DNA of 46,956 nucleotides from UBA3064 sp023258775 (lineage in GTDB: Bacteria > Pseudomonadota > Gammaproteobacteria > Burkholderiales > Burkholderiaceae_E). The notes under the pieces are model-generated. The model was not told the origin of the DNA. It saw only the letters and a list, made by a program, of their open reading frames with translations, and did not search any database. Made by a program: the position numbers and the translations under genes. Positions 24,777-33,908 of this stretch are shown here, in pieces. Location of the stretch: NCBI GenBank assembly GCA_044355655.1, contig JBIKXS010000025.1:1-46956 (forward strand), in the 5' to 3' direction. Position 1 is the stretch's first letter; every line of letters begins with the position of its first letter.

Positions 24777-25682
24777 ATGCATATTGGATGGATTGGAACA
24801 GGTCGCATGGGTACGGCCATGGTCGAACGCTTGCTTGAAGCTTCGTTCAAAGTCTCTGTCTGGAACCGCAGCCCTGAAAAGCTTGAGGCCTTAATCACTA
24901 AGGGCGCTTGCGCCATGCCCTCGGCCGCGGCGCTGGCAGCTGAGGTGGACATCATCATCAGCATTTTGAGCCATGATGGAGCGATCGAGAACTGTTATCG
25001 AGGCAGTAACGGCGTACTGAGTGCTGGCCAAGCGGCGCTTCAGGGTAAGCTTGTCATCGAAATGAGTACGGTACAACCTCATGTTGCTCAGGCACTAGCC
25101 GCGGATTTAAAGGTTATGGGCGCTCGAATGCTTGATTGTCCTGTAGGCGGTACCGTAGGCCCAGCTCGAGAGGGTAAGTTACTTGGCCTGGTCGGCGGCG
25201 CCCCAGAAGACCTGGAAATCGCAAGACCAATTCTTAGCCAGCTTTGTCGACGCATTGAATGGATGGGTCCCCAGGGTGCGGGGGCAAGTATGAAACTTTG
25301 TGTCAACATGCCAACGATGGTGTATTGGCAGGCCTTGGGAGAGGCCCTGTCGCTCGTACGCCACCTTCCGGTTAGTCCCGAAAAACTCATCGACATCATG
25401 AGCGACACAAGTGGTACCCCAACTGCGATGAAAGGCCGCGGCCCGATCATCGCCCGCCTCATGTCGGGCGAAGCCCCGCCGCCTGCCGCCTTTGATATTG
25501 CGATGATTTGCAAAGATTTACGCTGTATGCTGGCCGAGGGCGAATCACTAGAGCGCGACATGCCTGTTTTGCAGGCCGCCCTGTGGGCCTACCAGCAAGC
25601 CATGAAAGAAGCCAACCTGGGCGAGCGAGACGGTACCGCACTTCCGGCCTACTGGTCAGCGCGCAAAAAACCGGAGCATTAA
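24777..25682 (+). CDS. NAD(P)-dependent beta-hydroxyacid dehydrogenase, second paralogue
   Basis: Protein of 301 residues of the 3-hydroxyisobutyrate dehydrogenase family. It shows the Rossmann motif GWIGTGRMGTAMVERLL, substrate-binding DCPVGGTVGPAREG near 121-134 and the catalytic lysine in GPQGAGASMKLCVNMP near 165-180. The D-C-P-V-G-G form is the standard family signature, closer to the classical family than the first copy at 17930. The ATG at 24777 is supported by the ribosome binding site AAGAGGAAAT; an in-frame start at 24753 lacks one. It lies 32 bases after hyuB, probably the third gene of the hyuAB operon, and ends convergently with the molybdenum hydroxylase operon. Confidence 0.87.
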   Translation: MHIGWIGTGRMGTAMVERLLEASFKVSVWNRSPEKLEALITKGACAMPSAAALAAEVDIIISILSHDGAIENCYRGSNGVLSAGQAALQGKLVIEMSTVQPHVAQALAADLKVMGARMLDCPVGGTVGPAREGKLLGLVGGAPEDLEIARPILSQLCRRIEWMGPQGAGASMKLCVNMPTMVYWQALGEALSLVRHLPVSPEKLIDIMSDTSGTPTAMKGRGPIIARLMSGEAPPPAAFDIAMICKDLRCMLAEGESLERDMPVLQAALWAYQQAMKEANLGERDGTALPAYWSARKKPEH

Positions 25683-25715
25683 TTCAGGCTCGGCAGCAGA
25701 CTCCAGGCAAACTGA

Positions 25716-28124
25716 TTAAGAGGCATCATCCGAACTCACTTTACCCAGGGCCTGCAAGACCCGCTCCGGGGTGAAGGGTTGCGTGCTTACATTAGCCCCA
25801 AAGGGCGCAAGCGCATCGTTGATTGCGTTCATGATGGCGGCAGGCGCACCCGCGGTGCCTGCTTCGCCTGCACCTTTTGCGCCAAGTTCTGAGCTTCGGG
25901 TTGGGGTTTGCACATGATCAACAACAATATCGGGCATTTCGGCAGACATCGGTACCAGATAATCGGCCATTGACCCATTTAAGAGCTGCGCGTCGTTGGT
26001 ATAAAGACATTCTTCAAGCATTGCCCCGCCAATGCCTTGCACAATCCCGCCTCGAATTTGCTCATCAACAAGCATTGGATTGATGACCGTGCCACAATCT
26101 TCAACGCACCAATGTTTGAGCAACTTCACAAAACCTGTATCGATATCCACTTCAACATAAGACGCCTGAATACCGTTCGTGAACGTAAAGCCATACTCTC
26201 TGGGCGTGTAGTGACGAGTGACCGTCAGCTCAGATTGAAAACCCATCGGAAGCGTATCGGGTCTGAAGTAAGCAACCCTGCCAAGTTCAGCCAGATCAAG
26301 CTTGACCTCAGCGCTTAACTTATTCACCACCGCGTTATCACGCACATCAAGGCTTGCTTTGTCCTGTTGCAAGATAGCCGCTGCAATATCCAAGATATTA
26401 GAACGTAATGCCTTACCCGCCTGCAAGACTGCCTCACCACCAATGCCAGCACCTCGCGAGGCCCAGGTTCCGCCACCATAGGGCGTGACTGCTGTATCGC
26501 CGGTTATTACACGTACTTTATCAACGCTCACACCAACCGCCGTGGCAGCGATCTGGGTAAACACCGCTTCGGTACCTTGGCCTTGCTCGGTCACACTCAC
26601 CAAAACCTGAACCATACCCGCAGGATCAAGTCGAAGCGTGGCACCATCCTGTGCCGAAATCCTCGCACCGCCGACACCGTAAAACGCAGGCGATGGGTTG
26701 GTAACTTCAATCATGGCGGCCAAGCCAATTCCCCGATAAATACCTTGCTCGCGCAAGCTCGCTTGTTCAGCACGCAAGGCCTGATAGTCCATGAGTGCCA
26801 ATAGGCGATCAAGACTTTGGTGGTGTGATAATTTTTCAAACTTAACGCCAGATGGGAAACTATAAGGGTATTGATCATCAGCAATCAGGTTGATACGGCG
26901 CATTGCTGCAGGATCCATACCCAAGACTCTCGCCGCCTCATCAACAATACCCTCAGTCAGTGCAACCGCAATTGGGTGGCCGACTGCGCGATACTGACAA
27001 GTTACATTCTTATTGGTGAAAACCACATCGAGTTTTGCCCGGTATTGCTGATGTCGGTAAGGACCACCCGTGAGATTTACCACCTGATTTCCCTCGATAC
27101 CACTGGTACGTGGGTAAACCGAGTAGGGGCCAATCGCGGTTAAATCTTCCAAATCAAAGGCAAGTATTTCGCCATTGCTTTTGCACGCCAAACGCACCGT
27201 GGCTTCATGTTCACGTGCATGAATATCGGTTAGAAACGATTCAGCGCGATCTGCCTGAAACTTGACCGGTCGCCGCAACATCACCGACAGGGCCGCCGTG
27301 GCCATCTCGTCAGCATAGACATGCACTTTAATCCCGAAGGATCCGCCAACGTCTTTACATATGACGCGAATGTTTGACTCAGGTATGTCGAGATGACGCG
27401 AGAAAATATCTTGCATCATATTTGGCGCTTGGGTTGCGTGATAAACCGTCAAGCTGTGATCGGCTGGATTGTAGTCAGCCAAAATCGCTCTTGGTTCGTT
27501 ACAAACACCAGTATGTCTGCCGAAACGATAGGTTTTCTCAACGACCACATCGGCGGCAGCCCAAGCTGCATCAAAACCCTCAGTCTTAAGTTCGCGATGA
27601 AAACAAATATTGTCGCCCAGTTCAGGGTGAACCAGTGTCTTTCCCTCAATTGCTTGACGCATATCGCTCACAACAGGCAATAGCGCCCATTCGGCTTCGA
27701 TGAACTCAAGCGCATCCTCGGCCTGCCATCGACTTTCTGCAACGACCGCGGCAACAGCTTCGCCCTGCCAGCAAACACGGTCTATTGCAATCGCATGCTG
27801 GGGGGCTGATTTGATACCCTTGAGATGTCCAAGCACACCGACCCAGGGCGTGCAATAAGCTGCAATTTCTTGCCCGTTAAAGACTGCAATCACGCCCGGC
27901 CGTTTTCTTGCCTGCTCGAGATTGAGCATCTTGATTTGAGCATGCGCATGTGGACTGCGAAAAAACACCACATGAGCAAGCCTTGGCAGGCGCAGGTCAT
28001 CGAGGTAGCTGCCGCGACCTTGTAGCAACTTTTTAGCACCAGCTCGCGGAATGCTCTGGCCAATATAACCGTTTTTGAGCTTAGATTGTTCTAATATTGT
28101 TGGCAATTCAGATCTCGCGTTCAT
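25716..28124 (-). CDS. Xanthine dehydrogenase/CO dehydrogenase-family molybdopterin-binding large subunit
   Basis: Large catalytic subunit, 802 residues, of a three-subunit molybdenum hydroxylase. It has the N-terminal a/b hammerhead (IGQSIPRAGAKKLLQGRGSYLDDL, VVFFRSPHAHAQI), the pterin-binding VGGSFGIKVHVYADE, and near the C terminus GAKGAGEAGTAGAP carrying the expected catalytic Glu. At the position of the AYRCSFR (form I CO dehydrogenase) or AYRGAGR (form II) active-site loop it reads QYRAVGHP, so it is neither CO dehydrogenase type. It probably hydroxylates a heteroaromatic ring or aldehyde with water as oxygen donor. It overlaps the iron-sulphur subunit by four bases, and a good GGAGG ribosome binding site lies upstream. 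Confidence 0.9.
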   Translation of the reverse strand: MNARSELPTILEQSKLKNGYIGQSIPRAGAKKLLQGRGSYLDDLRLPRLAHVVFFRSPHAHAQIKMLNLEQARKRPGVIAVFNGQEIAAYCTPWVGVLGHLKGIKSAPQHAIAIDRVCWQGEAVAAVVAESRWQAEDALEFIEAEWALLPVVSDMRQAIEGKTLVHPELGDNICFHRELKTEGFDAAWAAADVVVEKTYRFGRHTGVCNEPRAILADYNPADHSLTVYHATQAPNMMQDIFSRHLDIPESNIRVICKDVGGSFGIKVHVYADEMATAALSVMLRRPVKFQADRAESFLTDIHAREHEATVRLACKSNGEILAFDLEDLTAIGPYSVYPRTSGIEGNQVVNLTGGPYRHQQYRAKLDVVFTNKNVTCQYRAVGHPIAVALTEGIVDEAARVLGMDPAAMRRINLIADDQYPYSFPSGVKFEKLSHHQSLDRLLALMDYQALRAEQASLREQGIYRGIGLAAMIEVTNPSPAFYGVGGARISAQDGATLRLDPAGMVQVLVSVTEQGQGTEAVFTQIAATAVGVSVDKVRVITGDTAVTPYGGGTWASRGAGIGGEAVLQAGKALRSNILDIAAAILQQDKASLDVRDNAVVNKLSAEVKLDLAELGRVAYFRPDTLPMGFQSELTVTRHYTPREYGFTFTNGIQASYVEVDIDTGFVKLLKHWCVEDCGTVINPMLVDEQIRGGIVQGIGGAMLEECLYTNDAQLLNGSMADYLVPMSAEMPDIVVDHVQTPTRSSELGAKGAGEAGTAGAPAAIMNAINDALAPFGANVSTQPFTPERVLQALGKVSSDDAS

Positions 28125-28729
28125 AGGGACACCTCCGATACGCTCACCGTACCCGATGTGCTGGGTGCAAGCGATTCCTTAGCGCTACCCAAGCTATTGG
28201 CAGCACCCAATGCCTTGCTGCGCCGAATTGCTGTTTCGATCGCATCCACAATGGCCTGATACCCCGTGCAGCGGCAATAATTTCCCGACATGTATTCGCG
28301 GATCACCTCTCGACTCGGTTCGAGCAGCTCCTGCATCAAGGCTCTCGCCGTTAAGAGCATGCCTGGGGTGCAAAAACCGCATTGCATAGCGTTGTGTTCA
28401 AGAAAAGCCTGTTGCAGGATGGCCAACTGGCCGGAGTCTGATAGACCTTCAATGGTTTCCACTGCCTTACCTTGTGCCTGAACCGCAAGCGTGAGGCAGC
28501 CGCGAACGAGCTCGCCATCGACAATCACTGAACAAGCCCCGCAAACCCCGTGCTCGCAGCCCAGATGCGAGCCGGTGAGACCCAATTCCTCCCTCAGGAA
28601 ATCAACCAGATGTTGGCGTACCAGCACCTCGCGTTCAATCCGTTGGCCATTCACCTCAAGCTGAATGCGCATGCGCTGTTCAACAGCATCCGTTGCAGAG
28701 GCACTCATGCCGAATACAGAATCAGTCAT
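28121..28729 (-). CDS. Molybdenum hydroxylase (2Fe-2S) small subunit
   Basis: Electron-transfer subunit, 202 residues. The plant-type ferredoxin cluster ligands are in CEHGVCGACSVIVDG followed by Cys in VRGC. The second [2Fe-2S] domain has CGFCTPGM and NYCRCTGY. Both clusters pass electrons from the molybdenum site of the large subunit to FAD in the medium subunit. It has N- and C-terminal extensions (about 20 and 35 residues) beyond the usual 160. It overlaps the large subunit by four bases and the FAD subunit by eight. Confidence 0.93.
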   Translation of the reverse strand: MTDSVFGMSASATDAVEQRMRIQLEVNGQRIEREVLVRQHLVDFLREELGLTGSHLGCEHGVCGACSVIVDGELVRGCLTLAVQAQGKAVETIEGLSDSGQLAILQQAFLEHNAMQCGFCTPGMLLTARALMQELLEPSREVIREYMSGNYCRCTGYQAIVDAIETAIRRSKALGAANSLGSAKESLAPSTSGTVSVSEVSL

Positions 28730-29603
28730 TCGCGCGTACTCCTTTGTTTGATGCTAATGACGCGAGCACACGACCAAGCAAAACTTTGGCCCAATGCAGT
28801 TTGGTTGCCGCCTTCGCTTGCAAATCGTCGGGGGGGGATAAATCATCATCAAGTGCTTGTTGCGCCGCCCGAATCGTTTGCGAATCAATCTGTTGACCAA
28901 TAAGGCAAGCGATTGCATTTGTGGCGAGCATCGGTCGATCGCCAAGCGCAAAAAAAACAAGATGCAATTGTTCGATCCTGTCTTCTTCGCTGATGCTAGC
29001 CCTCGCCGCAAGGCCTGCCATTGCATAGTCACCGTGACGCCTTGCAAGCTCCTGAAAGCCAAAACGCTCATTACGCCGGGCAATCGGGAACTCAACTGCA
29101 CAAAGTATCTCGTCGCTTTCAAGTGCAGTTTGATATAAACCCTGGAAGTAATCTGAGGCTTTCACTTTGCGTTCACCGCGTATTGATTGAATGCACATGC
29201 TTGCCTCGCAGGCTAGTGCAACAGCGGGATACTCGGCAGCCGGGTCCGCCAGTGCAAGACTGCCACCAATCGTGCCGCGGTTTCGAATTGCCGCGTGCGC
29301 CACATAAGGTACGGCCATTGCCAGTAATGGAATGTGAGCCTTCACCAGTACCGAACTGGCGATTTCGCGATGGGTGGTGAGCGCCCCTAGTTCAAGCGTA
29401 TGCTGGTGAAGCCGTTCACCGCGCAAGGCATCAAGACCAGCAATATCGATCAGACACTGAGGGTGCGTGAGGCGCAGATTAAGTGCGGGCAAGAGACTTT
29501 GACCTCCGGCGAGTAAGCGGGCGGCATCGCCGTAGTCATGTAATCGCTGCAAGGCCTCATCGAGGTTTGTCACTTTCTGATACGCAAACGAGGGAGCTTT
29601 CAT
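28722..29603 (-). CDS. Molybdenum hydroxylase FAD-binding medium subunit
   Basis: FAD-binding subunit of the CoxM/xanthine dehydrogenase family, 293 residues. It has the N-terminal FAD motif LLAGGQSLLPALNLRL near 31-46 and the second FAD motif IRNRGTIGGSLALADPAAEYP near 106-126, split by the usual helix. It accepts electrons from the small subunit and passes them to an acceptor. It is the first gene of the medium-small-large operon on the minus strand. Upstream are a GC-rich hairpin and the long spacer shared with the second Liv importer. Confidence 0.92.
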   Translation of the reverse strand: MKAPSFAYQKVTNLDEALQRLHDYGDAARLLAGGQSLLPALNLRLTHPQCLIDIAGLDALRGERLHQHTLELGALTTHREIASSVLVKAHIPLLAMAVPYVAHAAIRNRGTIGGSLALADPAAEYPAVALACEASMCIQSIRGERKVKASDYFQGLYQTALESDEILCAVEFPIARRNERFGFQELARRHGDYAMAGLAARASISEEDRIEQLHLVFFALGDRPMLATNAIACLIGQQIDSQTIRAAQQALDDDLSPPDDLQAKAATKLHWAKVLLGRVLASLASNKGVRAND

Positions 29604-30006
29604 GTCGAGGTATCTCCGTGTAAAGAGGGGTTTCGAGCCCCCCTCTCATATTGTCCTGATGGAATCACAGCTCATGCCGTCCTGATGGAATCACAGGCTT
29701 GATAGTGGCGCAAGCACCGCCTGTCGTGACCTGACAAGAAGCGTTAGTCCTTTGACTCCAATTGACCTTTATGACTAGTTTTTCGAGACAAGAAACCTGT
29801 TGATATCCCTAAGTTGCAATCGGGCAATTAGACATCAGTGCTTTCCTTCGCGCACAATCAAACAATATTCACTTCTTCAGTAGCGCCGTCAACAAAAAAT
29901 CTAATCGTAATTCTAGTAGCTGGGTCATGCCTAAGTGTTAAACAAATGCCAGGCACGATATCGCTGCATGAGAGAACGATCTAATTTATACAAATTGGAG
30001 ACATTG
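29604..30006. other. 403-bp divergent intergenic region with hairpin and direct repeats
   Basis: This is the spacer between the molybdenum hydroxylase operon (minus) and the second Liv importer (plus). It contains a hairpin (AGAGGGG 29624-29630 with CCCCTCT 29640-29646) close to the medium-subunit start. It also contains two copies of GTCCTGATGGAATCACAG (29653-29670 and 29679-29696, period 26). TTGACT and TTGACC hexamers occur at 29752 and 29762, but no well-spaced -10 was found. No convincing open reading frame or RNA gene is present. The plus-strand gene has a GGAG ribosome binding site at about 29996. Confidence 0.6.
29653..29696. repeat. 18-bp direct repeat, 2 copies, period 26
   Basis: GTCCTGATGGAATCACAG occurs at 29653-29670 and again exactly at 29679-29696, separated by CTCATGCC. 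No third copy is present. It lies in the divergent spacer, 50-95 bases upstream of the FAD-subunit gene, so it could be a paired regulator site or a small minisatellite like others in the window. Confidence 0.8.
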
Positions 30007-31257
30007 ATGGATTTATCCCGCCGCAAATTACTCGGTACTGCCTCGAGCCTCAGCGTTGCGAGCTCGGTGTTTAGCGTGCCCGCCTGGGCAAATAATCCGA
30101 TTAAGATCGGTATGAGCATGCCGCAGACCGGGCCTTTGGGTGCCGGCGGCAAAGCCGCGCTTGTGGCATTGAAGATGTGGGTGGAAGACGTTAACGGCCG
30201 CGGTGGATTGCTAGGCCGCAAGCTTGAATTTAATGCTTACGATGACCAAGGCAACCCGGCAAACACCCCAGGGATTTACTCGAAGCTTCTCGATGTGGAT
30301 AAAGTGGATCTTCTAATTGCCCCTTATGCGACTGTTCCAACGGCGCCGATCATGCCGCTGGTCAAGCAGCGAGGAAAATTGTTGATGGGTAACTTTTCCT
30401 TCCAGGTCAACGCAAAAGTGAAGCACGATATGTGGTTCAACAATGCCCCCTGGAATGATGCTGAAGGCTGGTTTGCGGGCTTTCTTCAAGCTGCCAAGGA
30501 TGCAAATTCCAAAACGATCGCGATTGTCGCGTCGGATCAAGAATTTGCGCAAAACCTCGCTAGTGGTGTTCGCGCCGGCCTGGCAAGGACAGGATTGACC
30601 TCGGTCTACGATCAGAACTACCCACCAACCACCAAGGATTTTTCGGCAATCATCCGCGCGATACGATCGACCAAGCCTGATGTGGTCTTTGTGGCCTCCT
30701 ACCCTGGCGACTCGGTGGGTATTGTTAATGCTGCCCATGAAATTGGCCTCGGCCCAACGGTGAAAATTTTTGGCGGTGGCATGGTTGGTCTGCAATTCAC
30801 CCCAGTGATGGAAAGTCTGGGCAGCAAGCTAAACGGCATCATCAATTACAACACTTATGTGCCTGGCATGCCTTTAAAAGGCATTGATGATTTCTTCAAA
30901 CGTTATACCGCCAAGGCGATTGCAGAGAAGGTTGATCCACTGGGCTACTACCTGCCACCTTTTAATTACGCTACAGGTCAAATGCTCGAACAAGCGGTTA
31001 ATGCAACCAAGTCGATTGATGACAAGGCCATCGCCGCTTATTTGCGCGCCAATACGATGGATACGATTGTTGGGCCGGTTAAGTTCGACGCAGGTGGCGA
31101 GCGCGCCAACCAGCGTGTGATCATGGCGCAGTTTCGGGGTGTGAAGGATAAGGATTTAGAGCAATTCCGTTCACCACAACGCCAAGTCATTATTCACCCA
31201 ACAGCAGATAAGACAGGGGATATGCTGTTCCCCTATGAGCAGGCGCGCAAGGCCTAA
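30007..31257 (+). CDS. ABC transporter periplasmic substrate-binding protein, LivK type, Tat-type signal
   Basis: Binding protein of the second HAAT importer, 416 residues. The N terminus DLSRRKLLGTASSL followed by a hydrophobic segment and PAWA matches a twin-arginine signal with cleavage near residue 29. The mature protein opens with IKIGMSMPQTGPLGAGG and has LLGRKLEFNAYDDQGNPA and YSKLLDVDKVDLLIAPYA, standard for Peripla_BP_6. The ATG at 30007 has a GGAG ribosome binding site; in-frame codons from 29935 are less likely. The closest functional relatives carry aromatic acids or amides as often as amino acids, so the ligand is open. A hairpin lies in the 138-base gap before the permease genes. 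Confidence 0.9.
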   Translation: MDLSRRKLLGTASSLSVASSVFSVPAWANNPIKIGMSMPQTGPLGAGGKAALVALKMWVEDVNGRGGLLGRKLEFNAYDDQGNPANTPGIYSKLLDVDKVDLLIAPYATVPTAPIMPLVKQRGKLLMGNFSFQVNAKVKHDMWFNNAPWNDAEGWFAGFLQAAKDANSKTIAIVASDQEFAQNLASGVRAGLARTGLTSVYDQNYPPTTKDFSAIIRAIRSTKPDVVFVASYPGDSVGIVNAAHEIGLGPTVKIFGGGMVGLQFTPVMESLGSKLNGIINYNTYVPGMPLKGIDDFFKRYTAKAIAEKVDPLGYYLPPFNYATGQMLEQAVNATKSIDDKAIAAYLRANTMDTIVGPVKFDAGGERANQRVIMAQFRGVKDKDLEQFRSPQRQVIIHPTADKTGDMLFPYEQARKA

Positions 31258-31365
31258 TCGAAAGCCGCATAAAAGTTAGACTCGCCTAACTGCTTGATTG
31301 ACTCACGACATCGCTTGATGAAAAGACCGCTAAGCCTTCAGGGCTGCAAACACGCAGCTCGAGGG

Positions 31366-31381
31366 GCTCGGCCTTCCGAGC
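31366..31381 (+). terminator. Intercistronic hairpin between binding protein and permease genes
   Basis: GCTCGG-CCTT-CCGAGC is a perfect 6-bp stem with a 4-base loop, followed by TTTAGG and the livH start 15 bases later. The T run is too short for a strong intrinsic terminator. A partial terminator or mRNA-stabilising stem after the binding-protein gene would explain higher expression of that gene, as in many ABC operons. Confidence 0.4.
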
Positions 31382-31395
31382 TTTAGGCACAAGAA

Positions 31396-32271
31396 ATGGC
31401 ATTTTCTTTTGATCTCCTACTCGAAGCGATCCTGTTTGGGATCTTGCTCGGGGGTTTTTATGCCGCAGTAAGCCTAGGACTGTCGGTATCTTTTGGACTG
31501 CTAGACATTCCGAATGTTGCACATCCGGCTGTGTTGCTACTCGGTGCCTATGGGGCCTTTTCACTCGGGCACTATGGTGTTGATCCTATTCTCGCTGGCC
31601 TGCTTCTAATGCCGGTATTTTTTGTCGCTGGCGCTCTATTTTATAAATCTTATTATTTGATATTCGAACGACGCGGTGATGCCGCCGCTGTTAATGGTTT
31701 GGCGTTCTTCTTTGGTATTGTTTTCATCATCGAAGTAGGACTTGTCATTTGGTACGGCGTTGATCAGCAGTCGGCCACAGCGCCTTATATCGGCGGCAGT
31801 CTCGAACTTGGCGAGATTCGCCTGCCCTACCGACTACTTGCCGCATTTTCTGTTGCCATCGTCATGGCGCTTGCACTGTCACTTTATCTTTCAAAAACAT
31901 TTTATGGGCGTGCGATCAAAGCGGTGGGTCAGGATGAGGGGGCTTTGCGCTTGATGGGGGTTGACCCCGTAAGGGTTAAACAACTTGCCTTTGGTATCGC
32001 GACTGGCGTGAATGCCTTAGCCGGTGCCGTACTTTTAATCCTGGCGCCAATCGAACCCACGATGGATCGTATTTATATCGGTCGAACGTTTTGCGTTGTT
32101 GTGCTCGCCGGCTTGGGATCCATGAGTGGCACCCTGGCAGCAGGCTTAATTCTGGGGATTGCCGAATCCATTGTGCTGATGTTTTTAGGTGCATCCTGGG
32201 CCCCTGCGGTTGCCTTTGGCCTGTTGATGGTCATGCTTGGTTTCAGGCCTCAAGGCCTCTTTGGACGCTGA
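31396..32271 (+). CDS. livH: Branched-chain amino acid-type ABC permease, LivH
   Basis: Inner-membrane permease of 291 residues with about eight transmembrane helices. N-terminal LLEAILFGILLGGFYAAVSLGLSVSFGLLDIPNVAHPA is LivH-type, and the ATPase-contacting loop is GRAIKAVGQDEGALRLMGVD near 172-191. VVLAGLGSMSGTLAAGLILGIAES near the C terminus is also typical. It starts 138 bases after the binding-protein gene and is followed nine bases later by livM. Unlike the first importer in the window, livH and livM are separate genes. Confidence 0.92.
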   Translation: MAFSFDLLLEAILFGILLGGFYAAVSLGLSVSFGLLDIPNVAHPAVLLLGAYGAFSLGHYGVDPILAGLLLMPVFFVAGALFYKSYYLIFERRGDAAAVNGLAFFFGIVFIIEVGLVIWYGVDQQSATAPYIGGSLELGEIRLPYRLLAAFSVAIVMALALSLYLSKTFYGRAIKAVGQDEGALRLMGVDPVRVKQLAFGIATGVNALAGAVLLILAPIEPTMDRIYIGRTFCVVVLAGLGSMSGTLAAGLILGIAESIVLMFLGASWAPAVAFGLLMVMLGFRPQGLFGR

Positions 32272-32280
32272 GTAGATCTC

Positions 32281-33213
32281 ATGCGATTCTGGCTCAGTTG
32301 CGTCGTACTTTGGATCGGCTCTGTTTTTTTAGCCTTGTCTGGCGCTAACAATTATTTGTTTTTCGCGGGCTTTGTTGTTCTGCAATCGATCGTATTGGCA
32401 AGCGCTTGGAACATTCTGGGCGGCTACGCCGGATACGTGAATTTCGGTGTGCCTGCGTTCATTGGCGCAGGCGCCTATACAGCGTTGATGATGCATTTGG
32501 CCTTTGCAGCACCAATCCTTTTGCAAATCGCTGTGGCGGGCCTGATTACCGGCCTGATTGGTTTTTTGGTCGGTTTGTTGACCGTTCGACTGCGTGGCAT
32601 CTTTTTCTCGATCGCGACCGTTGCCCTTGTGTTTATTTTTGAAACGCTGGTGATGAACACAGCTTATCTCGGCGGGGCAACCGGTATGCAATTGACCCGC
32701 CCTGAATCGGGTGGACTTTTTCCGAGCTATATGCGCATGCTGGTTGTTGTAATGACGGGTCTTGCAATTCTTGCGGTCGCCACTGCCCGCTATGTCCAGG
32801 AGTCGCATATTGGGCGCGGGCTTAGGGCTGTGCGCGATTCTGAAGAAGCCGCCGAGTGCTCGGGCGTACCCACACTCAAACTCAAACTGCTTGCCTGCGC
32901 GCTTTCGGGTGCACTGCTTGGTGCAGCCGGTGCACCACTTCCAATGTACCTAAGTTATATTGAACCGGCATCAACCTTTAATCTTCTATATGCTGTCTCT
33001 GCACTGGCCATGCCCATTATTGGGGGTATGTCCCACTGGATTGGCCCTGTGATCGGTGCAATTATTCTTGCCAGCCTGCAGCAAATCGTTACCGTAACGA
33101 TTTCAAGCGAATTGAATGTGCTGGTTGTTGGGCTATTACTCGTGGTCTTTGTGGTAGCTGCTCCCGAGGGCATTGTTGGCTTGGTGAAGCGATGGAAATC
33201 CTCCTCAAAGTAG
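32281..33213 (+). CDS. livM: Branched-chain amino acid-type ABC permease, LivM
   Basis: Inner-membrane permease of 310 residues. GYAGYVNFGVPAFIGAGAYTA near 44-64 is the LivM N-terminal hallmark. The coupling loop is GRGLRAVRDSEEAAECSGVP near 180-199, followed by LLACALSGALLGAAGAPL. The C terminus VVAAPEGIVGLVKRW is typical. It overlaps the start of livG by 22 bases, so the two ATPases are translated from the same message. Confidence 0.92.
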   Translation: MRFWLSCVVLWIGSVFLALSGANNYLFFAGFVVLQSIVLASAWNILGGYAGYVNFGVPAFIGAGAYTALMMHLAFAAPILLQIAVAGLITGLIGFLVGLLTVRLRGIFFSIATVALVFIFETLVMNTAYLGGATGMQLTRPESGGLFPSYMRMLVVVMTGLAILAVATARYVQESHIGRGLRAVRDSEEAAECSGVPTLKLKLLACALSGALLGAAGAPLPMYLSYIEPASTFNLLYAVSALAMPIIGGMSHWIGPVIGAIILASLQQIVTVTISSELNVLVVGLLLVVFVVAAPEGIVGLVKRWKSSSK

Positions 33214-33908
33214 ATCAAATTTCCAAGCACTTTGGCGGCTTCACGGCGCTCAACGGCGTGAGCCTTGAGCTCAAAAAGGGCGAACGCCTCGGACTTATCG
33301 GCCCTAATGGCTCGGGAAAAACAACCCTCATCAATTGCATATCAGGTGCGCTGGTTAACGAGACAGGCCAAATTCTCTTTCGTGGCAAATCGATCGCTCG
33401 CATGCCCGCCTACCAACGCACCCGGCTTGGCATTGCACGCAGCTTTCAGATCCCGCGCCCCTTCCGAAGCATGACGGTTATTGAGAATCTCCTGGTCCCA
33501 CTTTCCTACGTGGGTGGACTCACTGGCAAGGAAGCGCAGTCGCGTGCTGAAGATATCCTCAAGGGTATGGGTCTGGCTGCAAAAATGCATCAGGGCTGCA
33601 GTCAACTCTCGCAAGTTGAACTTCGCAAAATGGAGCTTGCCCGCGCCATGGCTGCCGATCCGCAATTGCTAATCTCCGATGAAGCGATGGCGGGATTGGC
33701 TGGCACCGAGATCGACGAAGTACTTGCCATCTTGCATACGCTGAACCAAAAAGGCATCACCATCATCATGATCGAACACATCATGCAAGCGGTGATGTCC
33801 TTTTCTGAGCGCGTGGTTTGTTTGGATGCAGGTCAAATTATCTGCGAAGGAACACCCGCACAAGTTGTGGCTGATCCTTATGTACAAAGAGCGTATCTTG
33901 GCGATTAA
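33192..33908 (+). CDS. livG: ABC transporter ATP-binding protein, LivG type
   Basis: First ATPase of the second HAAT importer, 238 residues. Walker A is GPNGSGKTT, the signature region is CSQLSQVELRKMELARAM (LivG-style, no LSGGQ) and the Walker B region is LLISDEAMAGL. Here the usual D-E-P reads D-E-A, a small departure, while the catalytic Glu is kept. The C terminus DPYVQRAYLGD is typical. It overlaps livM by 22 bases and livF by 29. Confidence 0.92.
   Translation: MEILLKVDQISKHFGGFTALNGVSLELKKGERLGLIGPNGSGKTTLINCISGALVNETGQILFRGKSIARMPAYQRTRLGIARSFQIPRPFRSMTVIENLLVPLSYVGGLTGKEAQSRAEDILKGMGLAAKMHQGCSQLSQVELRKMELARAMAADPQLLISDEAMAGLAGTEIDEVLAILHTLNQKGITIIMIEHIMQAVMSFSERVVCLDAGQIICEGTPAQVVADPYVQRAYLGD

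Noticed and set aside
25088..25561. 157-codon minus-strand open frame opposite the second hydroxyacid dehydrogenase
   Set aside because: Antisense shadow of a conserved Rossmann enzyme with no family features of its own.
25716..29603. Aerobic CO dehydrogenase (coxMSL)
   Set aside because: Subunit order and cofactors fit the family, but the large subunit lacks the AYRCSFR loop needed for CO oxidation.
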